Assembly: GCF_018687715.1 (NCBI RefSeq)
Contig: NC_056760.1
Location: forward strand, 23,691,001-23,755,000
Direction: 5' to 3'
From: Carya illinoinensis
Taxonomy: Eukaryota; Streptophyta; Magnoliopsida; Fagales; Juglandaceae
Length of the DNA: 64,000 nucleotides
The notes under the pieces are model-generated. The model worked only from the letters and a program-made list of their open reading frames with translations, searched no databases and was not told where the DNA came from. A program made the position numbers and the translations under genes. Below are positions 36,816-55,997 of the stretch, piece by piece (the stretch's first letter is position 1; each line of letters starts with the position of its first letter).

Positions 36816-37136
36816 TAAACTCATTTTAGTAATATTTGTTAATTATTTTTTTTCCATATTATAGTTCCAATCAATTTTAATTAAAAATAATTTCTATATT
36901 ATAATACAATTAATGTCATAATTTAAAAATATAAAATTTAATATTAATATTTCTATTAATATTAATCACATTAATATTAAGTAAAGTGATATTATTTATT
37001 AAAAGTTATTTTGTTCACAATGTCTCACTTTATTAAATTGCTATTCTTTGATGTATACTGTGAATAGTTATTGAATGTATTTTTATTGTTAATATTGTGT
37101 ATCTAATTTTTAATTGTAAATTTCATGTTGATTATA

Positions 37137-38343
37137 ATGTCTTCTTCTAGGGTGGAATGTAAGCGACGCAATCTTGGTGAGACTAGTAGTGGTCCGATCA
37201 GGGAGAGGACTGTTTCACTGGAGCGACCAGTGAAGATTTTTGATTTCCAGAGTCTTGTCTGGGAGGGTCATTCACTGCTAGCAGTTTTTAGCGATCGTGG
37301 TTGGGGACCTATCCTAGACGCACAGGAGGAAGTATGGGAGCCAGTCTCCTATATTGATATTGTTGCTGAGTTCTATAGAGAGCTCGGTAGTGCCAGCCCC
37401 GATGACGGAGGGGCCTACAGGATATCCTTCTGAGGAGTACCTGTTGTATTTTCATGGGTACTACTTGATGAGCATCTCGGTATTCCTATGTTGCCAGATG
37501 CATATCCGAATGTGGTGCCTAGAGAGTTTGATCCTTCAGCTGAGGTAGAGACAACTGAGGAGGAGGCATCAGTTTATATTGATGAGGTCGATACCCTTGT
37601 TGATCATGAGGTGAGGGATTTGGTTGTTGGTCCAGATGCTCCATCGTATGACGGGATGAAGAGCATCAAACAGGCAGATTTATCCTCTTTCTTCAAGATT
37701 TTGAATTTGATAATTGCCAACAACATTGACCCTCGGCAACACAAGACAGAGGTTGGCATTGATCGGACGAAGTTTATGATATGGGTCGCTTGTGGCATTC
37801 CTATCGACTTGGTGGGGTATATATTCGATAGGATGCAATCAGAGTCTCAGTACATTTCGATGGATATACTGCCGTTTGGGATCCTGGTCACCCGATTTCT
37901 ACTGTTTTGTTGGTGTTGTACCTGATGTTGCCAAGCGTAAACGAGAGTCGATGGAACCGATAAGCAGCATCACCCTCTCACATAGCACGGTACACTCGAG
38001 ACTGCATCTTTGTGGACATGTTCCAAATTAGGTTGATCCTCAAAGAGATGCAGAGCCGGGAGATCATGGAGTATCAGCTGCTGGGACATCCACACAGGCC
38101 AAGGCATCAGTAAACAATGTTACTCGTGAGGAGATGAATGAGATTGTGCGTGCAGCGATCAGCGAACAGACATCAGCGGTGATTGATGTAGTGCGTACGG
38201 AGATCCATTCTGCTGTGTCTGTGCTTCGTACACATATTGATGCCATGTCTGCGACTCAGGTCACCATCTGTACTCGACTGACACAAATAGAAGAACGTAT
38301 AGCTGCAGTCGAGGAAGTGTGCAAAGACTTGGGTCTTAATTAG
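37137..38343 (+). pseudogene. Putative plant transposon protein with coiled-coil C-terminus
   Basis: The ATG at 37137 opens MSSSRVECKRRN. A globular region follows (VAEFYREL, then NIDPRQHKTEVGIDRTKF, CGIPIDLVGYIF and a DILPFGILVT segment). This arrangement is like the 'putative plant transposon protein' domain (PF20167 by recollection of its motifs) often carried by plant mobile elements. After a frameshift near 37880-37910 the C-terminus is an alanine/glutamate/isoleucine heptad-type region ending ERIAAVEEVCKDLGLN at 38343. Nonsense codons lie at 37431-37433 and near 38029. It diverges from the Transposase_24 gene across a 1.1-kb centre. Confidence 0.7.
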
Positions 38344-38572
38344 TACCTTCTATTATTGTTTTTTTTATTTAGTTTTTGTTTTAAATATGGACAATATTTT
38401 GTATTTTGTAAATTCAATATTTAACTATGAAATAGTATTATTTTATATTTTCTAAACTAATTATTAATTTATATTATTCCTATTATTTAATTAACCAATT
38501 TCTTAAATTTACTAGTTAATATAAATATAATTCTGTAAAAAAATAAAAAAAATAAAAAATTGGTTACCCCTG

Positions 38573-38790
38573 GTCACCGTTCGAACGATAAAAATAAAAA
38601 ATTAACGTTCGAATGATAAAATCAGTTTTCCTCTAAAAAAATTTTACTTAACGTGCCAAAATTACGTTCGAACAGTAAATTTTATACGTTTAAATGGTAT
38701 ACATTTAGTGTTTGAACGTTTAACTAATTTGGGACAAAATATTTCATCCCTAACTAGACTGTTCGAACGCGTTCGAACGGTCTGGACTAT
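38573..38790. repeat. CACTA right subterminal GTTCGAAC cluster
   Basis: Six or more copies, including the near-tandem GTTCGAACGCGTTCGAACGG at 38761-38780. TTGGGACAAA and TTTGGGGACGA words lie between it and the terminus at 38894. Confidence 0.75.
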
Positions 38791-39600
38791 CCATCATGTT
38801 TTGGGAACATTTCGTTCCAAAATCTAACTTTTGGGGACGATTTTCATTTCGTCCCAAACCAAAATCGTACCAAAATCAATTTTTTGTTGTAGTGAATGTC
38901 AAGCTTTTAGCTGCTAATGGTGTATCTGATCACTATCACATGAATCGATGTCTATTATGTTGTTTTCTTAGTTCATAAGTGCGTCTCAATCTACTAATTT
39001 AGATGTTTTTCTTCATATTTTGCACTATGTGAAAGGCATGTTTTTTCATGAGTTTCACTTCTTGAGCTTTACTTTGATGTTAATTGAGCGACTCACAAAT
39101 AGTTTCCTTATCATTATTTACTTTATCTTACTCGGGACTTCTCTGGTTTCTTGGTATAGTATGAAACAATTTATCGTTGTGCATGTACTCTTAACACGTG
39201 ACATAAGTATCATGCACTTGCTAAAACTACTGATGAACTCTTATGGTTAAGCTGGCTTTTAATGATCGAATATGGGTTCTCCTCAAGTGACTAGTTCTAT
39301 TATGAATTATAATCCTCGTAGTACCAACATATCGTTGATTGTCACTTAATCTCCTCTAACAACAACAATATTGTTAACATTTTTTGAAATCTCGTCAATG
39401 TGTCCAGCTTGGTGCTCTTGTTTCTAAACTCAAACTAACTCCCCCACCTTGAGTTTGAGGGCAGATGTTAACATATATTTCCAGTAATTTGTATCTTTCT
39501 ATTTATAATTAGGTCAACGTACCTATTTTGACCGCTAAAACAATGCATATTTTGTATATAGAAAAAAGGGTTGATCAACCGCCCGTTTTACAGGGTATTA

Positions 39601-39851
39601 TGAGAGCACTAAACTGGACTAGCCACCATCAGTTTTGGCTTCATGAGTGGATTCATTACACTTTCTGACACAATGAATTTCAAGAGAAATTGAGGTAAGC
39701 TGTGTTGAGGGATCCCTTGGGAGTTACATTAAAGAAGATCAACGGTTTCCTAAAACTTAGTAAAAAAATCTCAGATGATGATGTAGACAAAATCTCAAAG
39801 GTTAAAAAATATATATATATACAAACATGCTAGATGAGACCTTAGCTTTCA
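39601..39851. other. Downstream flank of the receptor kinase gene
   Basis: No gene. This is the 3' side of the minus-strand kinase gene, where its 3' UTR and polyadenylation signal should lie. On the minus strand the stretch just after the stop includes an AT-rich segment (39805-39825, (AT)n). The border with the copia LTR remnant is not defined. Confidence 0.4.
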
Positions 39852-47072
<7,221 letters not shown>

Positions 47073-49396
47073 TCGGTTTTCTTTGAAAGGTAAAGAGGAG
47101 AGCAGAGATTGCTGGCCCCTACCTTTCCTTATTTTTCTCGGTCACCCTCGTTTCCACTTTCGATTGGGGAATTTCAAAATGACTGAAATTCTGAGTGGGG
47201 TGGGCTTCAAGAATATACTGGGCTTGCAGGTGGATTTTTCAGGGTCTAAATAGGTGGGCGATATACGAAACCGAAGGCAAAGCCCCCGTTTTGTCGTTTT
47301 ATTAAAGGAAAATACTAAAAATAAGTGTTTCATTATATTTTATTTTATTATTATAACTTTTTAAAATTTTTATAAAAAATATAATAAATAATTTAATTTT
47401 TTCAAATCATAATTAAACATTTTTAAATTTTAAAATAAGAATAACAATATTTTATTTAATTTTTATTTAAAATTATTTTATCTCATCTTATCTCTAAATC
47501 CAAACCAGTCTTAAATGTTTTATCAATACGCATCACACACTATACATTATATATGTTTTAATTTTTTTTCTTTCTATTAATTTAATTAAATTGTTCTACT
47601 TATTATCTATATATTACATATTTATTAATAAAAAAAGAAAAAAAATTAAAAAAAATATATGATATATAGTGCGTGGAATGCGAAATAAAATTATTTTAGA
47701 AATAAATATATTTTAGTCTCATCAACTACACACTTTGCAGTTTGCACCCTGAATAAAGGCTAAAATAGAAGGCGATCTTATGAAATCCCTCCATCTGTCA
47801 TTTTCTTAAAAAGAGGGAATATATTTTTCTCTCTTCGAATACATACTTCGCATCCTAAACTACTAAAACTGATATGTCATTGTACCTCCAAAATATTGAA
47901 GAATTAAAATATACCCATTTTGTTAAAATTCAATTGTTAATTAAAGGTGTTCCAATTTACGAATTTTTTACTATATATTTTTCATTAATAACGGTCAAAA
48001 TTGAACAATGATGCTATTTTTTAGGTTTTAATGGAAAATGCAATCCATTTTGAAAGTTGGGATGGAAATGCACGTCAAACACATCATAGTGGGTAGGAAG
48101 TACTGTAGTTTCTCTAGAGAGGAAAAAAAAAAAAAAAACAATTATTTTTATTGATGGTGGTCTTGGGTAGGTTAGAATATAGAAATTTGTGGCTCATAAG
48201 ATTTACATGATTCTATGAATAATTATTAGGTACTATCAGAGCATGGAGATAGAATAATCTCTATCATAAAATTATGTATCCCTACAAATTTATTGAATGC
48301 GAGTATCATGTCACGCTAACGACGGATTTAATAATTTTCCTTCTTATTCACCTATCGAGAAGGAATATTGGTAGTGGTCTTGCATGATGTCATTACAAAA
48401 AAATCGAGCTTTATAATCAATTTATTGCAATTAAAAAACTATTTGCAATCAATTTTAATTATAAATAATCATTTTGCTAGAATTAACTAGTCACAAATAA
48501 GCAGTTTTTTTGAGTGTGTTGGGGGACACATCTTCATCCTTGTATATGTATTTCAGTTTTCATTTCTCTTCTTATTAAAAAATCAATTAATAACTCATTC
48601 GAATCAATTATATATGAAAAGGGTTTTCAATGTTTTAAAATACTCCCAACGGTTCATGATTTGTAATTATTTATAACACAATTTATAAAGAGGACTTGAG
48701 TACATTCCACACCTAATATGGGGTAATTAGGGGGACATTGGACAATCTGGGTGAAGTTAAAGTATTCATGATGTTGGACTGATCAATTGACCTTAGGCTA
48801 ACTTTATATACTCCTATTATTGAGTAGAAGTAGTTAAGTTGTTAACAACAAACCATAATAAAAGTTAGCAATAATTATTCAAAATGCCAAATTGAAAAAG
48901 GCCATAATAATCATAGTAAGGGGAGAAAACAAATTTCATTGCATCATTAGATTGGACTATTATCTATCCCTAGCTAGAAAATATATGTCCTATATTTTGG
49001 GTTTCATCTCAAAGTTTGACTTGATCAAAAACTTATGACATTAAGATTACTTAATTGAGTTTGGGTCACACACGCATGTATAACCACTGCCTTGTTCATA
49101 TTTACAAAATTTTTTATCTTATTTCATCTTATCATTATAATTTTTTTAAATTCTCTCATAAAATAAAATATAATATTACAAAATATATTCTAACAAAATT
49201 TTATTTAACTTTCAATTTTTATCTTAACTTATAGATCTCACCTCGATCATCTACGAAAACAAACGATACTTTAGTATGCTTTATATTCTATTGTGTTACC
49301 TACCTACTTGAATTATTAACTAGATAGAAATGTTTAAAATCCGGATCATTTGGTGTAAGGGGGCTTTTACACTTTTCAACCAGAGGCTTGCTAGCG
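47073..49396. other. Intergenic: kinase promoter side, MITE relics
   Basis: No gene. The first 250 bases upstream of 47072 should hold the kinase promoter and leader. At about 47320-47515 and 49095-49245 are AT-rich segments ending in ATCTCATCTTATCTCTAAA-type and TTTATTTAACTTTCA-type words that look like relics of one miniature inverted-repeat family. At 48390 a CATTACAAAAAAAT string resembles a CACTA-like end. The rest is AT-rich with A/T runs. Confidence 0.5.
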
Positions 49397-49750
49397 CATC
49401 AGTTTAATTTCGATCTCACCATAACTAAAATACAATTTTCAACGCTTATAATATATGTATATATATATATATTTAAAAATAAAAGACTAATGCAAGTTAC
49501 GCTAGACTTTAGCCGATGCCGACGACTCGGTTCCAATGACTACTTGTTAGGTTTCGACGAACTAAATTAGCAGTCGGCCGTCGTTTTAGGTGGTGTCTGC
49601 CACCCGAGTGATGGCTGAAATGGTGAATAAAAAAGCTCTTAAACATAATTAGCATTATAGTTTTTAGGAATTTACGGTCATCAATTGGGTTTTATTCGGT
49701 CCTCACAATATATCGTGTGCACTCCATGACAATCAGAATTTATTCAATAA
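49397..49750 (+). repeat. Local duplication, copy A (internally deleted)
   Basis: Matches copy C at 54958-55664 from CGCATCAGTTTAATTTC through GCTAGACTTTAGCCG, GTCTGCCACCC and AAAAAAGCTCTTAAAC. It then jumps at about 49680 from TTTACGGTC to CATCAATTGGG, skipping roughly 350 bases present in copies B and C, and ends near CAATCAGAATTTATTCAATAAA. A 60-codon open frame inside has no motif. Confidence 0.85.
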
Positions 49751-50152
49751 ACTTTTGGACGTCGGCACGTAAAAAAAATTATCACTTTTGCTCGTTTTAT
49801 TCTAGTGATGAAAGTTTTCTAGAGGCATAGATCTTAGTTGAAACTACCCATGCATGAATTATTAACATCATGATGAATAACGGGAATGATGTACGTACAT
49901 ACGTAATTCCATCATAATTGTTCAAGCCTAATTAGAATAAATATTATATATATGTTGTATTACTTTTTTTTAATAATATCTGTATTTTTTGCATTTATTT
50001 GATACTACAAGAAAAACGGACAATTACGACCAATTTATGTGAGACTCACATATACTAATAATGCCTTACTAGCTAGTTGCAGAATAGCTAGAGACAGTCA
50101 ATAAGGTAGTTTGCTCAAAATATTTATCCAACTTAATATTCCATTAAATTCC

Positions 50153-50240
<88 letters not shown>

Positions 50241-50756
50241 CATGTGCCCGGCCAAAGTTGTAAATATCCATGTTATTTTGGTTCAGACTTGTTCAAGCAC
50301 ACTTTTCTTTCTGGGTTTTAAGTATAAAGATCTAGTATTAGCTTAGCCACATGTCAGTACAATCCCTAAAATAGCTAATGTGGCTTAAATTCCAACTATA
50401 TTGGATTAGGCAACATGAAACCAACCATCCAACCTTTGAGGTACAGTAATACATTTGGGATCAACAAATATGACCTTTATTAATGTAGCAAAACCATTTC
50501 ACTTTTTATGATTATTTTATCGAACCGAACACAACTTTCTCCTCTCTACATGACTTTCGGTTTCTTTCCTACAATTTGCCTTCCCCAAGAAAAAATCCAC
50601 GCCGTCAGGTCTCCTCGCCTTCACCAGAGGCAAAAGTCATCCACCATCAGCGTTGATTATCCTCTATCGTCGCTATAACTCTGATGTCCCCAACATCATC
50701 TCCAATGTCGCCAACATCACCTCTGTCACAGACATATCCTCAACTGGTAGTATTCA
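49751..50756. other. Spacer with microsatellite, no gene
   Basis: AT-rich sequence. A TACTACAAGAAAAACGG string at about 50005 resembles a transposon end. A (CT)n/(AT)n tract lies at 50156-50240. The stretch 50560-50750 is less AT-rich and C-rich (GTCGCCAACATCACC-like words) but has no sustained open frame. Confidence 0.5.
50156..50240 (+). repeat. (CT)n(AT)n compound microsatellite
   Basis: About 34 CT units followed directly by about 8 AT units. Confidence 0.93.
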
Positions 50757-51200
50757 GAAAAAAAGCTCTTAAACATAATTAGCATTATAGTTTTAAAGAA
50801 TTTACGGTCCATATTTTAGGATTTTTGAGTTTTTCCATTTAAAAAATTTCATTCAGTGTAATTTAGTTTATTATAGAATTGGTAAAATTATGAGCTGGTA
50901 CCATGTCCATGCAAATCCTGACCAAATATGCACCCTAATAAGATTTTTTTTTTTTTTGTTTCTTATTTCATGGTTTGGCAATAGTTGAAAAAGATCCCAT
51001 TCGGATCATATATCAAAGTCATGTATTTCTAATCATGTAAAATAACTTCTTCTTTTTTTTAAATGCAGTTCGATTTAAGCCTCTTTCTTGATCTTAATCA
51101 GTCTAGTTGCATAATTTCATCATCAATTGGGTTTTATTCAGTCCTCACAATATATCGTGTGCACTCCCTGACAATCAGAATTTATTCAATAAAGAATATT
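50757..51200 (+). repeat. Local duplication, copy B
   Basis: Starts AAAAAAGCTCTTAAACATAA and follows copy C through GGTACCATGTCCATGC, GGTTTGGCAATAG and TTTTATTCAGTCCTC, ending CAATCAGAATTTATTCAATAAA. It lacks the first part (about 250 bp) present in A and C. Its right end lies 170 bp before the satellite array. Confidence 0.85.
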
Positions 51201-51373
51201 ACTCCATGAATGCAGAAAAAATGCGTAAAATATTCTCACTGAGAAAAGAATATTCTCACTTTTGAATTTTAAAATTTAGATTTTGAAAAAGATAAACATA
51301 TAAATTGGTCCTCAAATTCAAGTCTATATATGCTCAAAACTATACTAAGATCAACAATGATCCGATATTCTAA

Positions 51374-54300
51374 CTTGGAGCATTCTATGGGCCGGCCCAA
51401 TTTAGAAAAGAAAAACCACATCGGAGGGTAGACTTTTTCTTACTACAATGTAAAAATCTCGCTTTATGAACCTATGATCAATCTATTTTCCGAAATTGGC
51501 GTTCGGAGCAAAAGATTTGACCGTTAATAGTCTTCGTCAAGCTGGAACATCATGGATCGGTCCATGCTTTTTAGAATATCGATGCACCTTATTTCTAAAG
51601 AGATCAATACCCTAGCACACGACTTGGAGCATTTTATGGGCCGACTCTATTTAGAAAAGAAAAACCATGCTGAAGGGTAGACTTTTTCTTACTACAATGG
51701 AAAAACCTCGCTTTATGAACCTATGATCAATCTGTTTCCTGAAATTGGAAGTTGGAGCTAAAGACCTGACCGTTAATGGTCTTCATCAAGTTGGAACATC
51801 ATGGATTGGTCCATGCTTTTTAGAATATCGATGCACCTTATTTCTAAAGAGATCAATACCCTACCACACGACTTGGACCATTCTATGGGCCGGCTCTATT
51901 TAGAAAAGAAAAACCATGCCGGAGGGTAAACTTTTTCTTACTACAATGGAAAAACCTCGCTTTATGAACCTATGATCAATTTGTTTTCTGAAATTGGCAG
52001 TTGGAGCTAAAGACCTGACCGTTAATGGTCTTCGTTAAGCTGCAACATCATAGATTGGTCCATGCTTTTTAGAATATCGATGCACCTTATTTCTAAAGAG
52101 ATCAATACCCTACCACATGACTTGGAGCATTCTATGGGCCTGCTCTATTTAGAAAAGAAAAAGCATGCTGGAGGGTAGACATTTTCTTACTACAATAGGA
52201 AAAACTCGCTTTATGAACCTATGATCAATCTGTTTCCCAAAATTGGCAGTTGGAGCTAAAGATCTAACCGTTAATGGTCTTCGTCAAGCTGGAACATCAT
52301 GGATTGGTCCATGCTTTTTAGAATATCGATGCACCTTATTTCTAAAGAGATCAATACCCCACCACATGACTTGGACCATTCTATGGGCCGGCTCTATTTA
52401 GAAAAGAAAAACCATGTCGAAGGGTAGACTTTTTCTTACTACAATGGAAAAACCTCACTTTATGAACCTAGGATCAATCTGTTTCCCAAAATTGGAAGTT
52501 GGAGCTAAAGACCTGATCGTTAATGGTCTTCGTCAAGCTAGAACATCATGGATTGGTCCATGCTTTTTAGAATATCGATGCACCTTATTACTAAAGAGAT
52601 CAATACCCTACCACACGACTTGGACCATTCTATGCGCCGGCTCTATTTAGAAAAGAAAAACCATGCCAGAGGGTAGACTTTTTCTTACTACAATGGAAAA
52701 ACCTTGCTTTTATGAACCTATGATCAATCTATTTCCTGAAATTGGCGGTTGGAGCAAAAGACTTGACCGTCAATGGTCTTCGTCAAGCTGGAACATCATG
52801 GATTTGTCCATGCTTTTTAGAATATCGATGCACCTAATTTCTAAAGAGATCAATACGCTACCACATGACTTGGAGCATTCTATGGGCCTGCTCTATTTAG
52901 AAAAGAAAAACCACGTTGGAGGGTAGACTTTTTCTTACTACAATAGGAAAAACTCGCTTTATGAACCTATGATCAATCTGTTTCCCGAAATTGGCAGTTG
53001 GAGCTAAAGATCTAACCGTTAATGGTCTTCGTCAAGCTGGAACATCATGGATTGGTCCATGCTTTTTAGAATATCGATGCACCTTATTTCTAAAGAGATC
53101 AATACCCTACCACATGACTTGGAGCATTCTATGGGCCGGCTCTATTTAGAAAAGAAAAACCATGCTGAAGGGTAGACTTTTTCTTACTACAATGGAAAAA
53201 CCTCGCTTTATGAACCTATGATCAATCTGTTTCCCAAAATTGGAAGTTGGAGCTAAAGACCTGACCGTTAATGGTCTTCGTCAAGTTGGAACATCATGGA
53301 TTGGTCCATGCTTTTTAGAATATCGATGCACCTTATTTCTAAAGAGATCAATACCCTACCACACGACTTGGACCATTCTATGGGCCGGCTCTATTTAGAA
53401 AAGAAAAACCATGCCGAAGGGTTGACTTTTTCTTACTACAATGGAAAAATCTCGCTTTATGAACCTATGATCAATTTGTTTCTCGAAATTGGCAGTTGGA
53501 GCTAAAGACCTGACCGTTAATGGTCTTCGTTAAGCTGGAACATCATGGATTGGTCCATGCTTTTTAGAATATCGATGCACCTTATTTCTAAAGAGATCAA
53601 TACCCTACCACATTACTTGGAGCATTCTACGGGCCTGCTCTATTTAGAAGAGGAAAACCACGCTGGGGGGTAGACTTTTCCTTATTACAATAGGAAAAAC
53701 TCGCTTTATGAACCTATGATCAATCTTTTTTTGGAAATGGGCAATTGGAGCTAAAGATCTAACCGTTACTGGTCTTCATCAAGCTGGAACATCATGGATT
53801 GGTCCATGCTTTTTAGAATATCGATGCACCTTATTTCTAAAGAGATCAATACCCTACCACATTACTTGGAGCATTCTACGGGCCTGCTCTATTTAGAAAA
53901 GAAAAACCACGCTGGAGGGTAGACTTTTTCTTACTACAATAGGAAAAACTCGCTTTCTGAACCTATGATCAATCTGTTTCCCGAAATTGGCAGTTGGAGC
54001 TAAAGATCTAACCGTTAATGGTCTTCGTCAAGCTGGAACATCATGGATTGGTCCATGTTTTTTAGAATATCAATGCACCTTATTTCTAAAGAGATCAGTA
54101 CCCTACCACATGAGTTGGAGCATTCTATGGGCCGGGTCTATTTAAAAAAGAAAAACCATGCCGACGGGTAGAATTTTTCTTACTACAACGGAAAAACCTC
54201 TCTTTTTGAACCTATGATCAATCTGTTTCCCAAAATTGGAAGTTGGAGCTAAAGACCTGACCGTTAATGGTCATCGTTAGGCTAGAACATCATGGATTGG

Positions 54301-54611
54301 TCCATGCTTTTTAGAATATCGATGCACCTTATTTCTAAAGAGATCGATACCCTACCACACTACTTGGAGCATTCTATGAGCCGGCTCTATTTAGAAAAGA
54401 AAGACCACGCCGGAGGGTTGACTTTTTCTTACTACAATGGAGAAACCTCGCTTTATGAACCTATGATCAATCTGTTTCTCGAAATTGGCGGTTAGAGCTA
54501 AAGAGCTGACCGTTAATAGTCTTCGTCAAGCTGAAACATCATGGATTGGCCCATGCTTTCTAGAATATTGATGCACCTTATTTCTAAAGAGATCAATACC
54601 CTACCACATGG
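51374..54611 (+). repeat. Tandem satellite, 13 copies of a 249-bp monomer
   Basis: Monomers begin CTTGGAGCATTCTATGGGC at 51374, 51623, 51872, 52121, 52370, 52619, 52869, 53118, 53367, 53616, 53865, 54114 and 54363. The period is exactly 249 bp except for one of 250, and the array stops at about 54611. Copies are very similar. Diagnostic differences sort them into three types, a (GGAAGTTGG), b (GGCAGTTGG or GGCGGTT) and c (GGGCCTGCTC, ACAATAGGAAAAAC, GATCTAACCG), in the order b-abc-abc-abc-c-ab. 249 is a multiple of three, so open frames of 67-87 codons carry across some junctions, but each frame is broken in most copies and no domain is recognised. Confidence 0.95.
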
Positions 54612-54957
54612 CATTACGCGGTGCAGAAAATCACAGTACTATATATTATAAGAAAAATATTATATGCTACATGAACGTACGTACTACTTTCATCTCATTT
54701 TGATTAATTTATTGCGTTAATGTGAAATTTTCTATAATCCTTTGAATATTTTATTAAAAAATAATTAATTAAAAAATCATGGACAATGTCATGTTCTATA
54801 TATATACAGATGAATAGACTTACATGCAATACATAACATAAATTAGTCTCTACCAATATATAATATAGTTGCAATTGCACTACGTACACGTAGTACAATA
54901 ATAAAAGTTAGCAACAAACCATATATATATATATATATATATTTCTAGTTAACAACT
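54612..54957. other. Spacer after the satellite array
   Basis: AT-rich, no gene. An (AT)n run lies at about 54920-54941. Copy C of the local duplication begins right after. Confidence 0.6.
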
Positions 54958-55664
54958 AGAAATAGCGCATCAGTTTAATTTCTATCTCACCATAACTAAA
55001 ATACAATCATTCCTACACAATTTTCAACGCTTATTATATATATATATATATATATAAATAAAAGACTAATGCAAGCTACACTAGACTTTAGCCGCTGCGG
55101 AGGACTCGATTCCTACGACTACTTGGTAGGTTTTGACGGAGTTAGCAGTCGGTCGTCATTTGAGGTGGCGTCTGCCACCCCGGGTGATGGCTGGAATAGT
55201 AAATAAAAAAGCTCTTAAACATAATTAGCATTATAGTTTTTAAGAATTTACGGTCCATATTTTAGGGTTTTTGAGTTTTAATTTCATTTTAAAAAATTTC
55301 ATTCAGTGTAATTTAGTTTAGTGTAGAATTGGTAAAATCCTGAGATGGTACCATGTCCATGCAAATCCTGACCAAAGATGCACCCTAATAAGATATGGCG
55401 TAATTTTTTTTTTTTTAATTTTTAATTTCATGGTTTGGCAATATATAGTTGAAAAAGATCTCATTCGGATCATATATCAAGGTCATGTATTTCTTTCTAA
55501 TCATTTAAAATAACTTGTTTATTTTATTTTATTATAATTCAGTTCGATTAAGTCTCTTTCTTTATCTGAATCAGCCTACTTGCATGATTTCATCAACAAT
55601 TGATGGGTTTTATTCGGTCCTCACAATATATCATGTGCACTCTATGACAATCAGAATTTAGTCC
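54958..55664 (+). repeat. Local duplication, copy C (longest)
   Basis: The only copy holding both the left part shared with copy A (TTAATTTCTATCTCACC onwards) and the middle and right parts shared with copy B (TTAGGGTTTTTGAGTTTTAA to CAATCAGAATTTA). The three copies differ by scattered substitutions and small indels. No coding potential was seen. Confidence 0.85.
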
Positions 55665-55997
55665 CCAAATTATGACACGTAGTTTTAATTTGTTTTTTAG
55701 TTTTTTTTGTGGTCTCTCTCTCTCTCTCTCTCTCACAGAATTGGTAAATACATGAACTAACCTTGACAAATCACTCTTTTCCTCGAATACAAGCTAGATA
55801 ACGTCCAATCTAAATTGCGTTATGAATTTAAATATTGGTGTTTGAATTAGGGTTGTGTTTGATTTTGCATTTGATTCATTGGACAAAATGGTTGTGTTTG
55901 TTATTTGATTTAGGGTTTTCTAACGAGGGCCTTTATTGGGTTGGCAATTGTTATCTCTTAAAATCCTTGTTGTAACTACTGTTGTTAGATTTTAGTT
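55665..55997. other. Spacer before LINE-B
   Basis: No gene. It contains a short (CT)n run (about 55715-55735) and ends with TTAGATTTTAGTT (55985-55997), the probable target duplication of LINE-B. Confidence 0.55.

Larger units (their letters stand above)
33757..38894. mobile_element. CACTA-type DNA transposon, 5.1 kb, two divergent genes
   Basis: Ends are CACTACAACA and its exact reverse complement TGTTGTAGTG, flanked by the 3-bp repeat AAT (33754-33756 and 38895-38897), as expected for CACTA/En-Spm elements. TTTTGGGACGAAA-type words lie inside both ends in inverted orientation. Three clusters of GTTCGAAC-like words lie at both subterminal regions and in the centre. A Transposase_24-like gene runs leftwards (34480-35992) and a second gene runs rightwards (37137-38343). 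No DDE-type TnpD/Transposase_21 sequence is visible, so it is non-autonomous. It sits in copia element 3. Confidence 0.9.
26961..39600 (+). mobile_element. Ty1/copia element 3, split by a LINE and a CACTA
   Basis: Three pieces of one degenerate copia pol line up. Piece 1, 26961-27030, ends with an HEPYSQRE segment before RT. Piece 2, 33065-33756, holds LNSLVKTHIWDLVAL, EYGIEYEQSF, FDMENAFLN and IVKEVYVQTPPS. Piece 3, 38895-39467, holds the RNase H side, readable only through many stops (the HYVKGMFFHEF and LGTSLVSWYSMKQ-like segments). A LINE (27031-33064) and a CACTA (33757-38894) sit in the gaps. At 39468, after CCTTGAGTTTGAGGGCAGA, TGTTAACATAT looks like the 3' LTR start; its end is not seen. 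Confidence 0.75.

Noticed and set aside
52414..54495. Frames of 67-87 codons across the satellite
   Set aside because: They persist only because the monomer length is a multiple of three; most copies carry stops and no domain is seen.
51374..54611. Regular repeat considered as a CRISPR array
   Set aside because: Uniform 249-bp monomers without spacers in a plant-type genome; this is a satellite.
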